Source of the DNA: an uncultured Marinifilum sp.
GTDB taxonomy: Bacteria > Bacteroidota > Bacteroidia > Bacteroidales > Marinifilaceae
Assembly (NCBI RefSeq): GCF_963677195.1
Contig: NZ_OY781918.1
Location: 1,352,923 to 1,416,922, forward strand
Direction of reading: 5' to 3'
DNA length: 64,000 nt
This document shows, piece after piece, positions 9,502 to 19,447 of the stretch; within the stretch, counting starts at the first letter, position 1, and the number at the start of each line of letters is the position of its first letter. Made by a program: the position numbers and the translations under genes. The notes beneath the pieces are model-generated. The model had not been told where the DNA came from. It did no database searches and worked only from the letters and a program-made list of their open reading frames with translations.

Positions 9502-10470
9502 TTAAACAATTCCTTCTTTTAAAATATCGTGTAAATGTACCATTCCAATATACTTGCCTTCGTCTACTACAGCAAGCTGTGTGATGTTGTTATTTTCCAT
9601 TAATTGGAAAGCATTTATTGCTAGAACATCAGAGCTTGTTATTTTTGGATTGGATGTCATAATATCTTTTGCTGTAAGGTGACTTACATCTTCGTTTTGC
9701 TCAAGCATTCTTCTTAAATCTCCATCGGTAATAATACCTAAAAGATCATTTTCTTGATTTACAACTGCCGTTGATCCCATTCTTTTAGATGAGATCTCTA
9801 AAATTATTGGTCTTATTTTTTCGTCTAATGATACCTTAGGAGGATTGGTTTTTGAAACCAAATCGCTAACGCGTAGATATAATTTTTTACCTAAAGCTCC
9901 TCCGGGATGATATTTTGCAAAATCCTGACTAGTAAATTGTCTGCATTCCAGTAAAGAAACAGCTAATGCATCGCCTATAACAAGCTGAGCAGTAGTGGAG
10001 TTAGTGGGTGCTAAATTGTTTCTACAAGCTTCTTTTTCAACCACAGCTTTTAATACAAAGTCGGATTGTTTTGCTAAAAATGAATCTAAACCAGAAACCA
10101 TGGCAATTAGTTTGTTTCCCATGTTTTTGATAAGTGGCACTAAAACTTTGATTTCAGGAGTATTTCCACTCTTTGAAATACAGATGACTGTGTCATCTGG
10201 ACGAATCATACCTAAATCTCCATGAATAGCATCTGCAGCATGCATGAACAGCGCAGGAGTGCCTGTGGAATTTAAAGTTGCAACGATTTTATTGGCAATG
10301 TTAGCACTTTTCCCAATTCCTGTTAATACTACTCTTCCAGTACTGTTAAGGATTAATTCAACAGTTTTAACAAAATCATTGTCAACGTAATCTTTTAATT
10401 GATAAATGGAATTTGCTTCTTCTTCAATAGTGTCTATTGCTATCTGTTTTATGTTGTAAGTTGTGTTCAA
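9502..10470 (-). CDS. kdsD: Arabinose-5-phosphate isomerase (KpsF/GutQ/KdsD family)
   Basis: KdsD interconverts ribulose-5-phosphate and arabinose-5-phosphate, the first step of Kdo synthesis for lipopolysaccharide. The 322-residue protein has an N-terminal SIS domain (GIGKSANIANKIVATLNSTG near residue 50, HGDLGMI near 85, SKSGNTPE near 100) and two C-terminal CBS repeats from about 200 to the end. That is the standard architecture. It is the first gene before tatC. Its place in envelope synthesis fits the nearby lptB, although the latter is separately transcribed. Confidence 0.94.
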   Translation of the reverse strand: MNTTYNIKQIAIDTIEEEANSIYQLKDYVDNDFVKTVELILNSTGRVVLTGIGKSANIANKIVATLNSTGTPALFMHAADAIHGDLGMIRPDDTVICISKSGNTPEIKVLVPLIKNMGNKLIAMVSGLDSFLAKQSDFVLKAVVEKEACRNNLAPTNSTTAQLVIGDALAVSLLECRQFTSQDFAKYHPGGALGKKLYLRVSDLVSKTNPPKVSLDEKIRPIILEISSKRMGSTAVVNQENDLLGIITDGDLRRMLEQNEDVSHLTAKDIMTSNPKITSSDVLAINAFQLMENNNITQLAVVDEGKYIGMVHLHDILKEGIV

Positions 10471-10494
10471 AACTTTTCTATTTTATTGTGCGTA

Positions 10495-10502
10495 CAAAGC
10501 TA
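10495..10502 (-). promoter_or_regulatory. -7 promoter element upstream of kdsD
   Basis: The minus strand reads TAGCTTTG, matching TAnnTTTG, 24 bases before the kdsD start codon. It lies in the 263-base divergent gap with recQ. No recQ promoter of this class was found in that gap. Confidence 0.5.
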
Positions 10503-10733
10503 AACAAACTCAGTGACTTCGAATTTAAAGGCTTAGTTAAAATCTGTTAAAAGCTACAGCCGTTTTGAATTGTACATCTGTTTGTATAAATTTAAAATAC
10601 AAAAGTATTTAATTTTTGTAATATCGGGGATTAACGGAGAGGTGAAATTTTCTGTTAAGAAATTTTTGGTCACTAATAAAATATTAATTTAGCGGACCGC
10701 ATATTAAAATGGGAAAGCATATCAATTAAAAAC

Positions 10734-12911
10734 ATGGGAAAGAACTTTGAATTAACAGCTAATTTAAAGAAGTATTTTGGATTTGAGAATTTTAAGGGGA
10801 GCCAGGAATCAGTAATTCAAAATGTACTTGATGGGAATGACACATTTGTACTTATGCCAACAGGTGGAGGTAAATCCTTGTGTTATCAGTTGCCATCGAT
10901 GATTTTGGAAGGAACAGCTATAGTTATTTCTCCACTAATTGCATTAATGAAAAATCAGGTTGATGCAATGAGGAATTTTGGAGATGACGATGGAGTTGCT
11001 CACTTTTTAAATTCATCTTTGTCAAAATCAGCAACTTTAAAAGTAAAGGAAGATGTTATAGAAGGACGTACAAAGTTATTGTATGTTGCTCCTGAGTCTT
11101 TAACTAAGGAAAGTAATATTGAATTTTTAAAACAGGTTAAAATATCTTTTTATGCTGTTGACGAAGCTCACTGTATTTCGGAGTGGGGACATGATTTTCG
11201 TCCTGAATATAGAAAAATAAGGCCTATTGTTAATGAAATTGGAGTTGCTCCTATAGTTGCATTAACAGCTACCGCAACGCCTAAGGTTCAGCATGATATT
11301 CAAAAGAACCTTGGCATGTTGGAGGCTACAGTATTTAAGTCTTCTTTTAATCGTCCGAATCTTTATTATGAAGTAAGGCCAAAAGTAAATGCGACTAAGG
11401 AGATTATTAAATTTATAAAAGGGAACCCTGGTAAATCCGGCATTATTTACTGTCTTAGCAGAAAAAAAGTTGAGGAGTTGGCCGAAACTCTTCAGGTTAA
11501 TGGTATTAAGGCTGTGCCTTATCATGCAGGAATGGATTCTTCAACCAGATCCGGAAATCAGGATAAATTCCTAATGGAAGATGTTGATGTTGTTGTTGCA
11601 ACAATTGCCTTTGGTATGGGGATTGATAAGCCAGATGTTCGTTTTGTGATTCATTATGATATTCCTAAAAGTTTAGAGGGATATTATCAGGAGACTGGGC
11701 GTGCAGGTAGAGATGGTGGCGAAGGGCATTGCTTAACTTTCTACAGCTATAAAGATATTCAGAAGCTAGAGAAGTTTATGCAGGGGAAACCTGTGGCCGA
11801 GCAAGAAATTGGAAAACAGTTGTTAATGGAGACTGTCTCTTTTGCCGAATCGGCTGTGTGCCGAAGAACTGTTCTTTTGCATTATTTTGGAGAAAGTCAC
11901 ACTCAGGAGAATTGTGGAAGTTGTGACAACTGTTTGCATCCTAAAAAAGAATTTCAGGGAGAAGAGTTTGTGGCCAAAGCACTAGAGTTGGTTAAGGCTG
12001 TAAAAGAACGATTTAAGGTTGATCATCTTGTGAATATATTAATTGGCTCGCAAAATTCAGCTATAAAATCATACAAGCACGATTTGTTGGATATGTATGG
12101 TTCTGGTGATGATAAGAATCAGCATTTTTGGAACATGGTTTATCGTAGAGCTTTAATTCATTCTTTCATAGAGAAGGATATTGAGCAGTATGGTGTTATT
12201 AAAATGCGTCCTGAAGGAGAAGCATTTTTAAAGAAGCCTTATCCTTTTATGTTGACCGATGATCATGATTTTGAAGGTGTTGATGAGGATGCTCCGAAAA
12301 GTGGTGGAACAGCTGTTGTTGATAATGCTTTGCTTGTAATGTTAAAAGACCTTAGACGAAAAGTTGCTAAGCAAAAAAATGTACCTCCTTACGTTGTGTT
12401 TCAAGATCCTTCTTTAGAGGAAATGGCTATTAATTATCCTGTGTCAATAGAAGAACTTGGACATATTCAGGGTGTTGGAGCAGGTAAAGCTAAGCGGTTT
12501 GGAAAAGAATTTGCGAGTTTAATAGCAAGGCATGTTGAGGAGAATGAAATAGAACGACCTCAGGATATGGTAGTTCGTACTGTTGCCGATAAATCTAAAT
12601 TTAAGGTTTATATTATTCAGAGTATTGATAGAAAATTAGACCTTGAAGATATAGCAGAAGCTAAAGGTATGGAGTATGAAGATTTGCTGAAAGAGATGGA
12701 AGCAATTGTTTATTCGGGTACTAAGCTAAATTTAGATTACTATGTTGAAGAAGCTATTGATGAAGATAAGCAGGATGAAATTTTGGATTATTTTCAGGAA
12801 GCCGAAACAGATAGTATCGAAGAGGCTTTAGATGAATTAGGAGAGGAGTATTATTCCGAAGAAGATATTCGTTTAATGAGAATATTATTCCATTCAGAGA
12901 ATGGATTATAG
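10734..12911 (+). CDS. recQ: ATP-dependent DNA helicase RecQ
   Basis: RecQ unwinds recombination and replication intermediates in the 3'-5' direction. The 725-residue protein shows Walker A PTGGGKS at 42-48, DEAH at 143-146, and the conserved helicase motifs V and VI (TIAFGMGIDKPDVRF, QETGRAGRDG). The RecQ-Ct zinc cluster is CRRTVLLHYFGE..CGSCDNC near residues 380-403. An HRDC region follows near 525-600, then a C-terminal helix-turn-helix extension of about 120 residues that is common in Bacteroidota RecQ. It is a monocistronic gene closed by a strong terminator. Confidence 0.97.
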   Translation: MGKNFELTANLKKYFGFENFKGSQESVIQNVLDGNDTFVLMPTGGGKSLCYQLPSMILEGTAIVISPLIALMKNQVDAMRNFGDDDGVAHFLNSSLSKSATLKVKEDVIEGRTKLLYVAPESLTKESNIEFLKQVKISFYAVDEAHCISEWGHDFRPEYRKIRPIVNEIGVAPIVALTATATPKVQHDIQKNLGMLEATVFKSSFNRPNLYYEVRPKVNATKEIIKFIKGNPGKSGIIYCLSRKKVEELAETLQVNGIKAVPYHAGMDSSTRSGNQDKFLMEDVDVVVATIAFGMGIDKPDVRFVIHYDIPKSLEGYYQETGRAGRDGGEGHCLTFYSYKDIQKLEKFMQGKPVAEQEIGKQLLMETVSFAESAVCRRTVLLHYFGESHTQENCGSCDNCLHPKKEFQGEEFVAKALELVKAVKERFKVDHLVNILIGSQNSAIKSYKHDLLDMYGSGDDKNQHFWNMVYRRALIHSFIEKDIEQYGVIKMRPEGEAFLKKPYPFMLTDDHDFEGVDEDAPKSGGTAVVDNALLVMLKDLRRKVAKQKNVPPYVVFQDPSLEEMAINYPVSIEELGHIQGVGAGKAKRFGKEFASLIARHVEENEIERPQDMVVRTVADKSKFKVYIIQSIDRKLDLEDIAEAKGMEYEDLLKEMEAIVYSGTKLNLDYYVEEAIDEDKQDEILDYFQEAETDSIEEALDELGEEYYSEEDIRLMRILFHSENGL

Positions 12912-12926
12912 TTATATTTCTATACA

Positions 12927-12962
12927 AATAACAAAGGCTGCCATTGGGCAGCCTTTGTTATT
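12927..12962. terminator. Bidirectional terminator between recQ and the GNAT-like gene
   Basis: A perfect 16-base stem, AATAACAAAGGCTGCC with its complement, surrounds a 4-base loop. A/T-rich flanks on both sides suit termination from either direction. Its right arm includes the stop codon of the minus-strand gene. Confidence 0.9.
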
Positions 12963-14139
12963 ATATAATTTTAGATCTTTTAAATTCTTTGGTTTCATCG
13001 AAAAGTTTTCGATAAGTATGGTGTGTTTTGTAAACTTTAGCACCAATATGTTTCATTAAATGACTCATTCTGGGATTAAAATCTCCAATCCAATTCATTT
13101 CTAGGGTTTTAAAAGGAAAGTTTGAATCGAAGCCTTTTTTTGAAAATTCATAAATCATAGCAGCTTCTATTCCTCTTTTCTGAAATTCAGGAACAACTCC
13201 AAAAATTAAACCTATGGCGTTTTTATTTTTCTGGAAATATTTGTAGTAAAGAAATCTTAACTTTCCATAGAGATTAATTTTTCCGTTAATTTTTTGCAGG
13301 TATTCATTCAAATCCTGAATCATAATAAAAAAACCTATGGGTTTATTTTTATGATAGGCAAACCATAGTAATTTTTCATGAATAATAGGTTTAAGAGAAT
13401 CGAATAATGTTTTTGTTTGTGATGAGCTAATGCCTTCTATTCCCGGAATTTCTTTAACCCAAGCTTCGTTGTAGATGTAAACAAAATCCTGAATAAATTT
13501 TTCGGCGTTTTTCGAATTAAAATGAGAAACAGTGTAATCAGGGTTTGCTTTTAAGCGCTTAGCTTTCCATTTAATGATATCGCTTAAACTATCAGGAGAA
13601 AATATGGTTTTGTATGTAAATTGTTTAAAATAAATTTGAAATCCGTAATCTTCAAAAAAAGCTTGGTAGTACTTTTTATGATAAGGCATGTTATAAACTG
13701 GTTTGTGATCTCCATCTACATGCAATCCCCACCATTGATGTCTTTCTCCAAAATTAATTGGCCCATCCATAGCTTCAATTTTTCTTTCTTTCAACCATTG
13801 TTTACAATGATCGAACAAGGCAAAAGCTACATCTTTGTTATCAATACACTCAAAAAAACCTAAACCTCCGGTAGCTTGATCGTTTGTATCTTTTGTTTTG
13901 TAATCGATAAAAGCTGCAACACGACCAATGGTTTCATTTTCCTTATTTGTTAAAATCCATCTTGAACATTCGCCATGCTGAAACATTTTATTTTTATTGG
14001 CATCGAAAATATTTTCAATTTCAAAATCGAAAGGTCGAACCCAGTTTTTATCTTTTTTATAAAGTGTTACAGGGAATTCAAGAAATTCTTTGCGCGACGG
14101 CTTGTCACTAACTTCTATTATTTTAAACCGTTTATTCAT
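12961..14139 (-). CDS. GNAT-like acyltransferase family protein, function unknown
   Basis: The 392-residue protein resembles a family of Bacteroidota proteins with a C-terminal GNAT fold. Visible features are RWILTNKENETIGRVAAFID near residue 80, with the beta-strand and GRV of an acetyl-CoA-binding-like repeat, and a second half with PIGFFIMIQDLNEY and GVVPEFQKRGIEAAMIYE. The latter resembles the Q/RxxG/A pyrophosphate-binding loop of GNATs. Substrate is unknown. ATG 14139 directly follows the stop of the upstream gene (14141-14143). A 19-residue upstream extension would run back into that gene and is unlikely. Confidence 0.7.
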   Translation of the reverse strand: MNKRFKIIEVSDKPSRKEFLEFPVTLYKKDKNWVRPFDFEIENIFDANKNKMFQHGECSRWILTNKENETIGRVAAFIDYKTKDTNDQATGGLGFFECIDNKDVAFALFDHCKQWLKERKIEAMDGPINFGERHQWWGLHVDGDHKPVYNMPYHKKYYQAFFEDYGFQIYFKQFTYKTIFSPDSLSDIIKWKAKRLKANPDYTVSHFNSKNAEKFIQDFVYIYNEAWVKEIPGIEGISSSQTKTLFDSLKPIIHEKLLWFAYHKNKPIGFFIMIQDLNEYLQKINGKINLYGKLRFLYYKYFQKNKNAIGLIFGVVPEFQKRGIEAAMIYEFSKKGFDSNFPFKTLEMNWIGDFNPRMSHLMKHIGAKVYKTHHTYRKLFDETKEFKRSKII

Positions 14140-14140
14140 C

Positions 14141-15160
14141 TCAAATCTGAGCTTTATTTTTTGTGACTTGATTTCGGTTTGCAAAAGGGAGTGCAATTAC
14201 GGATAGTGCACCTAATATAATAATCATTGCAGTTTGCGAACCGTGAACAACAAGGGCAAAACTTCGCGACATGTTTTCTATGTTGGCAACACCAGGTAAG
14301 TAAATGAGTAAGGTGCCAATTACCATAAAATGCCATGCGCCAATACCTCCCTGTACAGGAGCAACCATTCCAAAGCTGCCCATTACAAAAACTGTTAATC
14401 CTGCAATAGCTGGCAAATTCGAAGTAAATCCGAAACTAAAAAAGCAGATGTAAGTCATTAAGTAATACATTATCCAGATAAAAATAGTATGCAGGATAAA
14501 AGCAAACTTATTGTCTAGTTTTTTAATGGTTCTAAAACCATCCATAAAGTTTTTTAAGGTATGATCTATCTTTTTGAAGATTATTGTATGTCGGAATTTC
14601 TTTCTGAGTAGCCAAATGATAATAAAGATTGCCATAACAGCATATAAAGTATATGCCGATGCAAACACATGCGAGAGTTTTTCGCTTACTTCAGGATTTT
14701 TTGTAAAAAACTCACCAATTACTGAAAATTGAGTTGTTAATGCAATCAAAAGAAAGATAAATAACATGATAATGTCTAATACACGCTCAAGAACAACAGT
14801 TCCTACCAATTGTGTAAAAGAGATTTTTTCATATTTACTAATAATTCCACATCTTGATATTTCTCCCATGCGGGGAAGTGCTAGGTTTGCAAAGTAACCA
14901 ACCATTACAGCCAGAAAAGTGTTTATTGTTCGAGGTTTTTTACCTAATGATTCAATTAATAAATTCCAGCGAATAGTTCTGCTAATATGACTTAAAAGAC
15001 CAAAGAATAAAGAAAGTAATATCCAGTAATAGTTTACTTCATTTTGTATAGTGTAAAGTAATTGCGATGAATCCTGATCGCGATAGGTAATCCAAAAAAG
15101 GAATGCTCCCAGAGAAAAGAAAATTAAAAATTTGATTGTATTAGTGAGCTTTTTCTTCAA
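14141..15160 (-). CDS. Flippase-like integral membrane protein (LPG synthase TM / UPF0104 family)
   Basis: The 339-residue protein has about eight hydrophobic spans and the pattern of the lysylphosphatidylglycerol-synthase transmembrane family. Seen here are RTIRWNLLIESLG near residue 60, a central GYFANLALPRMGEISR segment near residue 90, ERVLDI near 125, and the GMVAPVQGGIGAWHF segment near residue 265. Such proteins are thought to move lipids or lipid-linked intermediates; the substrate cannot be read from sequence. It is translationally close to the GNAT-like gene downstream (stop and start separated by one base), which suggests a shared transcript and perhaps a shared substrate. Confidence 0.82.
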   Translation of the reverse strand: MKKKLTNTIKFLIFFSLGAFLFWITYRDQDSSQLLYTIQNEVNYYWILLSLFFGLLSHISRTIRWNLLIESLGKKPRTINTFLAVMVGYFANLALPRMGEISRCGIISKYEKISFTQLVGTVVLERVLDIIMLFIFLLIALTTQFSVIGEFFTKNPEVSEKLSHVFASAYTLYAVMAIFIIIWLLRKKFRHTIIFKKIDHTLKNFMDGFRTIKKLDNKFAFILHTIFIWIMYYLMTYICFFSFGFTSNLPAIAGLTVFVMGSFGMVAPVQGGIGAWHFMVIGTLLIYLPGVANIENMSRSFALVVHGSQTAMIIILGALSVIALPFANRNQVTKNKAQI

Positions 15161-15252
15161 TTTTAATATTTTTAATGTTAGTATTTTTATAGAAAAAAAC
15201 TAACGATTGTTAATTTTTTGGTATGAATACCTTCTTATTCGTTATTAAGTTC

Positions 15253-15260
15253 TAATTTTG
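15253..15260 (+). promoter_or_regulatory. -7 promoter element upstream of rsmA
   Basis: TAATTTTGCCGG matches TAnnTTTG and lies 119 bases before the chosen rsmA ATG. No TTG at the usual spacing was seen. Confidence 0.4.
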
Positions 15261-15379
15261 CCGGTCATTAAAAGTAAGCTACAAAAATAAGTAAATGTTT
15301 CTAATCTCCTTTGAAAAGCTTCTGTTTTTAACTTTTGTTAATTTTAAATCAGAAAGAACAAGGAGTAATTAATTTAGAT

Positions 15380-16171
15380 ATGGGATACGTAAGAGCTAAA
15401 AAAAATCTAGGACAACATTTTTTGAAGGATTTAAATATTGCGAAGAAAATTGTTGCAGGTTTAGAGGCTAAAGAGGTGTCTAAGGTGTTAGAGATTGGAC
15501 CTGGAATGGGTGTGTTAACACAATACCTATTGGAGAATAATGAGTTTGAGACTCATGTTGTTGAGATTGATACCGAGTCGGTAGCTTATTTAAAAGAGAA
15601 TTACCCTGAGTTGTCGGAACGAATTATTGGAGAGGACTTTTTAAAATATGATTTAAGCGCACTTTTTTTAGAGCCTTTTGCCGTAATAGGCAATTTTCCT
15701 TACAATATTTCATCACAAATCTTTTTTAAAGTCCTTGAACATCGCGACCAAATACCCGAAGTGGTTGGAATGATTCAAAAAGAAGTTGCCGAGAGAATGA
15801 GTGCTACACCAGGAAATAAAACTTTTGGTATATTAAGTGTTTTAATGCAGGCTTTTTACGATATTGAATATTTATTTACGGTAAGTGAAAAAGTATTTGA
15901 TCCGCCGCCAAAAGTAAAATCAGCGGTTATTCGTATGAAACGGAATACTACAGCCAGTTTGGAATGCGATGAGAAGTTATTTTTTCGAGTCGTAAAGGCA
16001 GGTTTTAATCAACGTCGAAAAACCTTACGCAACTCCTTAAAAGTTGTTTTAGGGGAACATAAACTGGATGATCCGATTATGTCGCAAAGACCAGAACAGC
16101 TTAGTGTTCAGGAATTTGTTTACCTAACTCTAAAAATTCAGGAATTACTGAATGTACAGTTAAGAGAATAG
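15380..16171 (+). CDS. rsmA: 16S rRNA (adenine1518-N6/adenine1519-N6)-dimethyltransferase RsmA
   Basis: RsmA (KsgA) dimethylates two adenines in the 3' hairpin of 16S rRNA late in 30S assembly, using S-adenosylmethionine. The 263-residue protein starts with [11 protein letters not shown], then shows the SAM-binding motif [12 protein letters not shown], the acidic EIDTES loop and the catalytic NFPYNISS motif near residue 110. I chose ATG 15380 because family members begin just before the KKxLGQHFL motif; the frame is open 15 codons further upstream. It is followed by mgtE after 21 bases, a pairing seen in other Bacteroidota. Confidence 0.97.
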   Translation: MGYVRAKKNLGQHFLKDLNIAKKIVAGLEAKEVSKVLEIGPGMGVLTQYLLENNEFETHVVEIDTESVAYLKENYPELSERIIGEDFLKYDLSALFLEPFAVIGNFPYNISSQIFFKVLEHRDQIPEVVGMIQKEVAERMSATPGNKTFGILSVLMQAFYDIEYLFTVSEKVFDPPPKVKSAVIRMKRNTTASLECDEKLFFRVVKAGFNQRRKTLRNSLKVVLGEHKLDDPIMSQRPEQLSVQEFVYLTLKIQELLNVQLRE

Positions 16172-16192
16172 TTTACACTTAAAAATATTGTT

Positions 16193-17554
16193 ATGCAATT
16201 TGAATTGACTCGCGAGTATATCGATGATCTAAAAATAGTTATCGAAGAAAAAAATGAAGCAGAGGCAATCGGTTTAATGGAAGAATTGCATCCCGCAGAT
16301 ATAGCTGAAATCTATGATGAATTAAGCATAGAAGAAGCAAAATTCCTATACCTTTTACTTGATGGTGATACTGCTGCCGATGTTTTAGCAGAATTAGAAG
16401 ATGATGATAGAGATAGATTCGTAAAAGCATTACCTGCCGAGGTAGTTGCTAAGAAATTTATCGATAAGATGGACTCGGATGATGCGGCCGATGTAATTGG
16501 AAGTTTATCGGACGAACAGCAGGAAGAAATTTTATCGCACATTCAGGATATAGAACAAGCTGGAGATATTGTAGATCTTTTGCATTACGACGAAGATACT
16601 GCCGGTGGTTTAATGGCAAAAGAGCTTGTTATTGTGAATGAGAACTGGACTGTTTTAACTTGTTTACGCGAGTTAAGTCGCCAGGCCGAAGATATTGATG
16701 AGATTTATTATGTTTATGTAGTTGATGATGATAATGTTCTCAAGGGTACTCTCTCTCTTAAAAAGATGATTTTGAGTTCCACATCGGCAAAAATTATTAA
16801 TATCTATTTGCCCGATGCAATGGCCGTTCATACCGACACAAAGGACGAAGAGGTTGCTTTAATTATGGAGAAGTACGATCTCGTAGCACTACCTGTTGTT
16901 GATAGTATTGGTAGGTTAATGGGACGAATTACCATTGATGATGTTCTGGATGTAATTCGAGAAGAAGCCGAAAAGGACTATCAGATGGCATCAGGACTTA
17001 CCGAAGATATCGAGGCTAGTGATTCTGTATGGATGCAAACCCGTGCTCGTTTACCCTGGCTTTTAATTGGTTTGATGGGAGGTATTTTGGCAGCAATGGT
17101 TATTTATACTCACGAAGATGGACTTAAATTAACCCCAGCGTTAGCCTTTTTCATTCCTTTAATTACAGCAATGGGAGGTAATGTTGGAGTGCAATCATCA
17201 GCAATTATCGTGCAGGGTATAGCAAATAATTCATTAGGATTTGAAAGTACATTTAGTCGCTTAATGAGAGAATTTGGAGGTGCTTTAATTAATGGACTTA
17301 CCTGTTCTACTCTTTTGTTTTTATGCACCTATTTTTTTACGGATAATTCGGTAGCCTTAACAGTTTCTATCTCGGTAGCATTATTTGCAGTTATTATATT
17401 TGCAGCAATAGCTGGAACTATTATTCCTTTAATGCTTAACAGAGCTAAAATTGATCCTGCTGTAGCAACCGGGCCATTTATTACTACCTTAAATGATATT
17501 GTAGGATTGTTTATATATCTTTCAATTGGAGCTTATTTTTACGGGACTTTCTAA
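16193..17554 (+). CDS. mgtE: Magnesium transporter MgtE
   Basis: MgtE is a Mg2+-gated homodimeric magnesium channel of the inner membrane. The 453-residue protein has the acidic N-domain (LHPADIAEIYDEL near residue 29, LPAEVVAKKF near 80), two CBS domains from about 135 to 255 and five C-terminal membrane spans. The spans include the conserved PLITAMGGNVGVQSSAI segment near residue 320 that lines the pore. The acidic N and CBS domains act as the magnesium sensor. Length and architecture are normal. Confidence 0.97.
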   Translation: MQFELTREYIDDLKIVIEEKNEAEAIGLMEELHPADIAEIYDELSIEEAKFLYLLLDGDTAADVLAELEDDDRDRFVKALPAEVVAKKFIDKMDSDDAADVIGSLSDEQQEEILSHIQDIEQAGDIVDLLHYDEDTAGGLMAKELVIVNENWTVLTCLRELSRQAEDIDEIYYVYVVDDDNVLKGTLSLKKMILSSTSAKIINIYLPDAMAVHTDTKDEEVALIMEKYDLVALPVVDSIGRLMGRITIDDVLDVIREEAEKDYQMASGLTEDIEASDSVWMQTRARLPWLLIGLMGGILAAMVIYTHEDGLKLTPALAFFIPLITAMGGNVGVQSSAIIVQGIANNSLGFESTFSRLMREFGGALINGLTCSTLLFLCTYFFTDNSVALTVSISVALFAVIIFAAIAGTIIPLMLNRAKIDPAVATGPFITTLNDIVGLFIYLSIGAYFYGTF

Positions 17555-17694
17555 TTTTAAAATTTTATCATTTTAGGCAATTTGTAAATTGTATAAATTG
17601 AGCTTTATATAGGAAATATTTTATATTTTTATGTTTCTGAGAAAAAGTTGAACAAAAAGTATTCACTCAGGCCGATTTTTTTTTAGGTTTTTCT

Positions 17695-17702
17695 TAACTT
17701 TG
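17695..17702 (+). promoter_or_regulatory. -7 promoter element upstream of purH
   Basis: TAACTTTGC matches TAnnTTTG and lies in the 276-base gap after mgtE. Transcription would start near 17709, giving a leader of about 120 bases before the chosen ATG. This start site would still precede the longer frame beginning at 17729, so it does not by itself decide the start. Confidence 0.55.
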
Positions 17703-17830
17703 CATGAGGTTTTTAAGATTCGCGTAAAATGCTGAATGTGAGTATTTTGCAAATCAAAAGAGCCAAGTTTGTTTTTCGAAGGAAAAATAAATTGATACCA
17801 TTTTATAAAATACCTCCAAAAAAAAGAATC

Positions 17831-19363
17831 ATGAAGAGAGCGCTTATCAGTGTGTTTGATAAAACAAACGTAGTTGAATTTGCTAGAGAATTAACAAGTT
17901 TAGGCTGGGAGATTATTTCTACAGGCGGAACATCTGCAAAGTTTAAAGCTGAAGGAATTCCTGTAATGGATATTTCAGATTTAACTAAATTTCCAGAATG
18001 TTTCGACGGTCGAGTAAAAACATTACATCCAAATGTTGAAGGTGGAATTTTAGCAATTCGCGATAACGAAATGCATCAAAAACAAATGGCAGAACTGGGA
18101 ATCGAGCCAATCGATATCGTAGTTTGTAATTTGTATCCGTTTAAGGAAACAATTCTTAAACCCGATGCTAGCCATGAAGAAATTATTGAAAATATTGATA
18201 TAGGTGGACCAACAATGTTGAGAGCCGCTGCTAAAAATTATAAATTTGTATCAGTTGTTACCGATCCTGAGGATTACACAAAAATTGTAGAGGAGATTAA
18301 AACAAGTGGAGATACAAGTTTTGAAACAAAAGAGTATTTAGCTGCTAAAGTTTTTGAGCACACAGCACATTATGATGCGCTGATTTCGGGATATTTTAAT
18401 AAAAAATTAAATGTTACCTCGCCAAAAACATTAACGCTTACATACGAAAAGAAACAAGATTTACGTTACGGTGAAAACCCTCATCAGAATGCTACTTTTT
18501 ATAGTCAGATTCAGGAAACAGAGGGAACTTTAACCGCAGCTAACAAGATACACGGCAAAGAGTTATCTTACAATAATATTGGAGATGCCGATGGAGCTTT
18601 AGAAGCCTTAAAAGAATTTGAAGAGCCAACAATTGTAGCATCGAAACATGCTAATCCATGCGGAATTGGTAGTGGAGATACAATTGCCGAAGCTTTTCAA
18701 AGAGCTTATGATGCCGATCCGGTTTCAATCTTTGGTGGAATTGTTGCTGCCAATAGAGAGGTTGATAAAGCTACTGCTGAAATTATGAGCGGTATTTTCT
18801 TAGAAGTTATTGTGGCCCCTTCGTTTAGTAAGGAGGCTCTAGAAATATTAACTAAGAAAAAGAATTTAAGATTACTGGAATTACCAGAAATCTTAAAATC
18901 AGATTATTCATCATTTAAAGGAAAAACCGTTTTAGGTGGATTCTTAATTCAAGAGATGGATAAACAATTAATTGGAGGTGAACTTGAAGTTGTGACCGAA
19001 AGAAAACCTTCAGAAAAAGAAATGGAAGATTTGATGTTTGCATGGAAAACAGTGAAGCATGCAAAATCGAATGGAATTGCCTTAGCAAAAGATAAAACAT
19101 CAACTGGTGTTGGACCAGGACAAGTTAGTCGTATTTGGGCTTTGGAAAATGCAATTCGTCAGGGTGGAGAAAGAATTAAAGGAAGTGTTTTGGCTTCTGA
19201 TGCATTCTTCCCATTCTCAGATTGTGTTGAAGCAGCTTATGCAGCTGGAATTACTGCTATTATTCAGCCAGGAGGCTCGATAAGAGACAAGGATTCGATT
19301 GAAGCGGCTAATAAGTTTGGAATTGCTATGGTGTTTACAGGAATGAGACATTTTAAACACTAA
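17831..19363 (+). CDS. purH: Bifunctional AICAR formyltransferase / IMP cyclohydrolase
   Basis: PurH catalyses the last two steps of de novo IMP synthesis. The 510-residue protein has the MGS-like cyclohydrolase domain first ([33 protein letters not shown]) and the AICAR transformylase domain after about residue 200 ([21 protein letters not shown], and the C-terminal [12 protein letters not shown]). I chose ATG 17831 because the protein family starts at [10 protein letters not shown]; a 34-residue basic extension upstream has no family support. purE lies 32 kb away, so purine genes are dispersed here. Confidence 0.97.
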   Translation: MKRALISVFDKTNVVEFARELTSLGWEIISTGGTSAKFKAEGIPVMDISDLTKFPECFDGRVKTLHPNVEGGILAIRDNEMHQKQMAELGIEPIDIVVCNLYPFKETILKPDASHEEIIENIDIGGPTMLRAAAKNYKFVSVVTDPEDYTKIVEEIKTSGDTSFETKEYLAAKVFEHTAHYDALISGYFNKKLNVTSPKTLTLTYEKKQDLRYGENPHQNATFYSQIQETEGTLTAANKIHGKELSYNNIGDADGALEALKEFEEPTIVASKHANPCGIGSGDTIAEAFQRAYDADPVSIFGGIVAANREVDKATAEIMSGIFLEVIVAPSFSKEALEILTKKKNLRLLELPEILKSDYSSFKGKTVLGGFLIQEMDKQLIGGELEVVTERKPSEKEMEDLMFAWKTVKHAKSNGIALAKDKTSTGVGPGQVSRIWALENAIRQGGERIKGSVLASDAFFPFSDCVEAAYAAGITAIIQPGGSIRDKDSIEAANKFGIAMVFTGMRHFKH

Positions 19364-19370
19364 AAATATT

Positions 19371-19419
19371 TGTTCTTTTCGGATATGAAACGTAATTTTT
19401 ATATCCGAAAGAACATTTT
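19371..19419 (+). terminator. Terminator downstream of purH
   Basis: TGTTCTTTTCGGATAT pairs with ATATCCGAAAGAACA, with one bulged T and a 14-base loop, followed by TTTTAATAA. It separates purH from the mre operon. Confidence 0.75.
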
Positions 19420-19447
19420 AATAAGATAACAGAGATACAGCTACCAT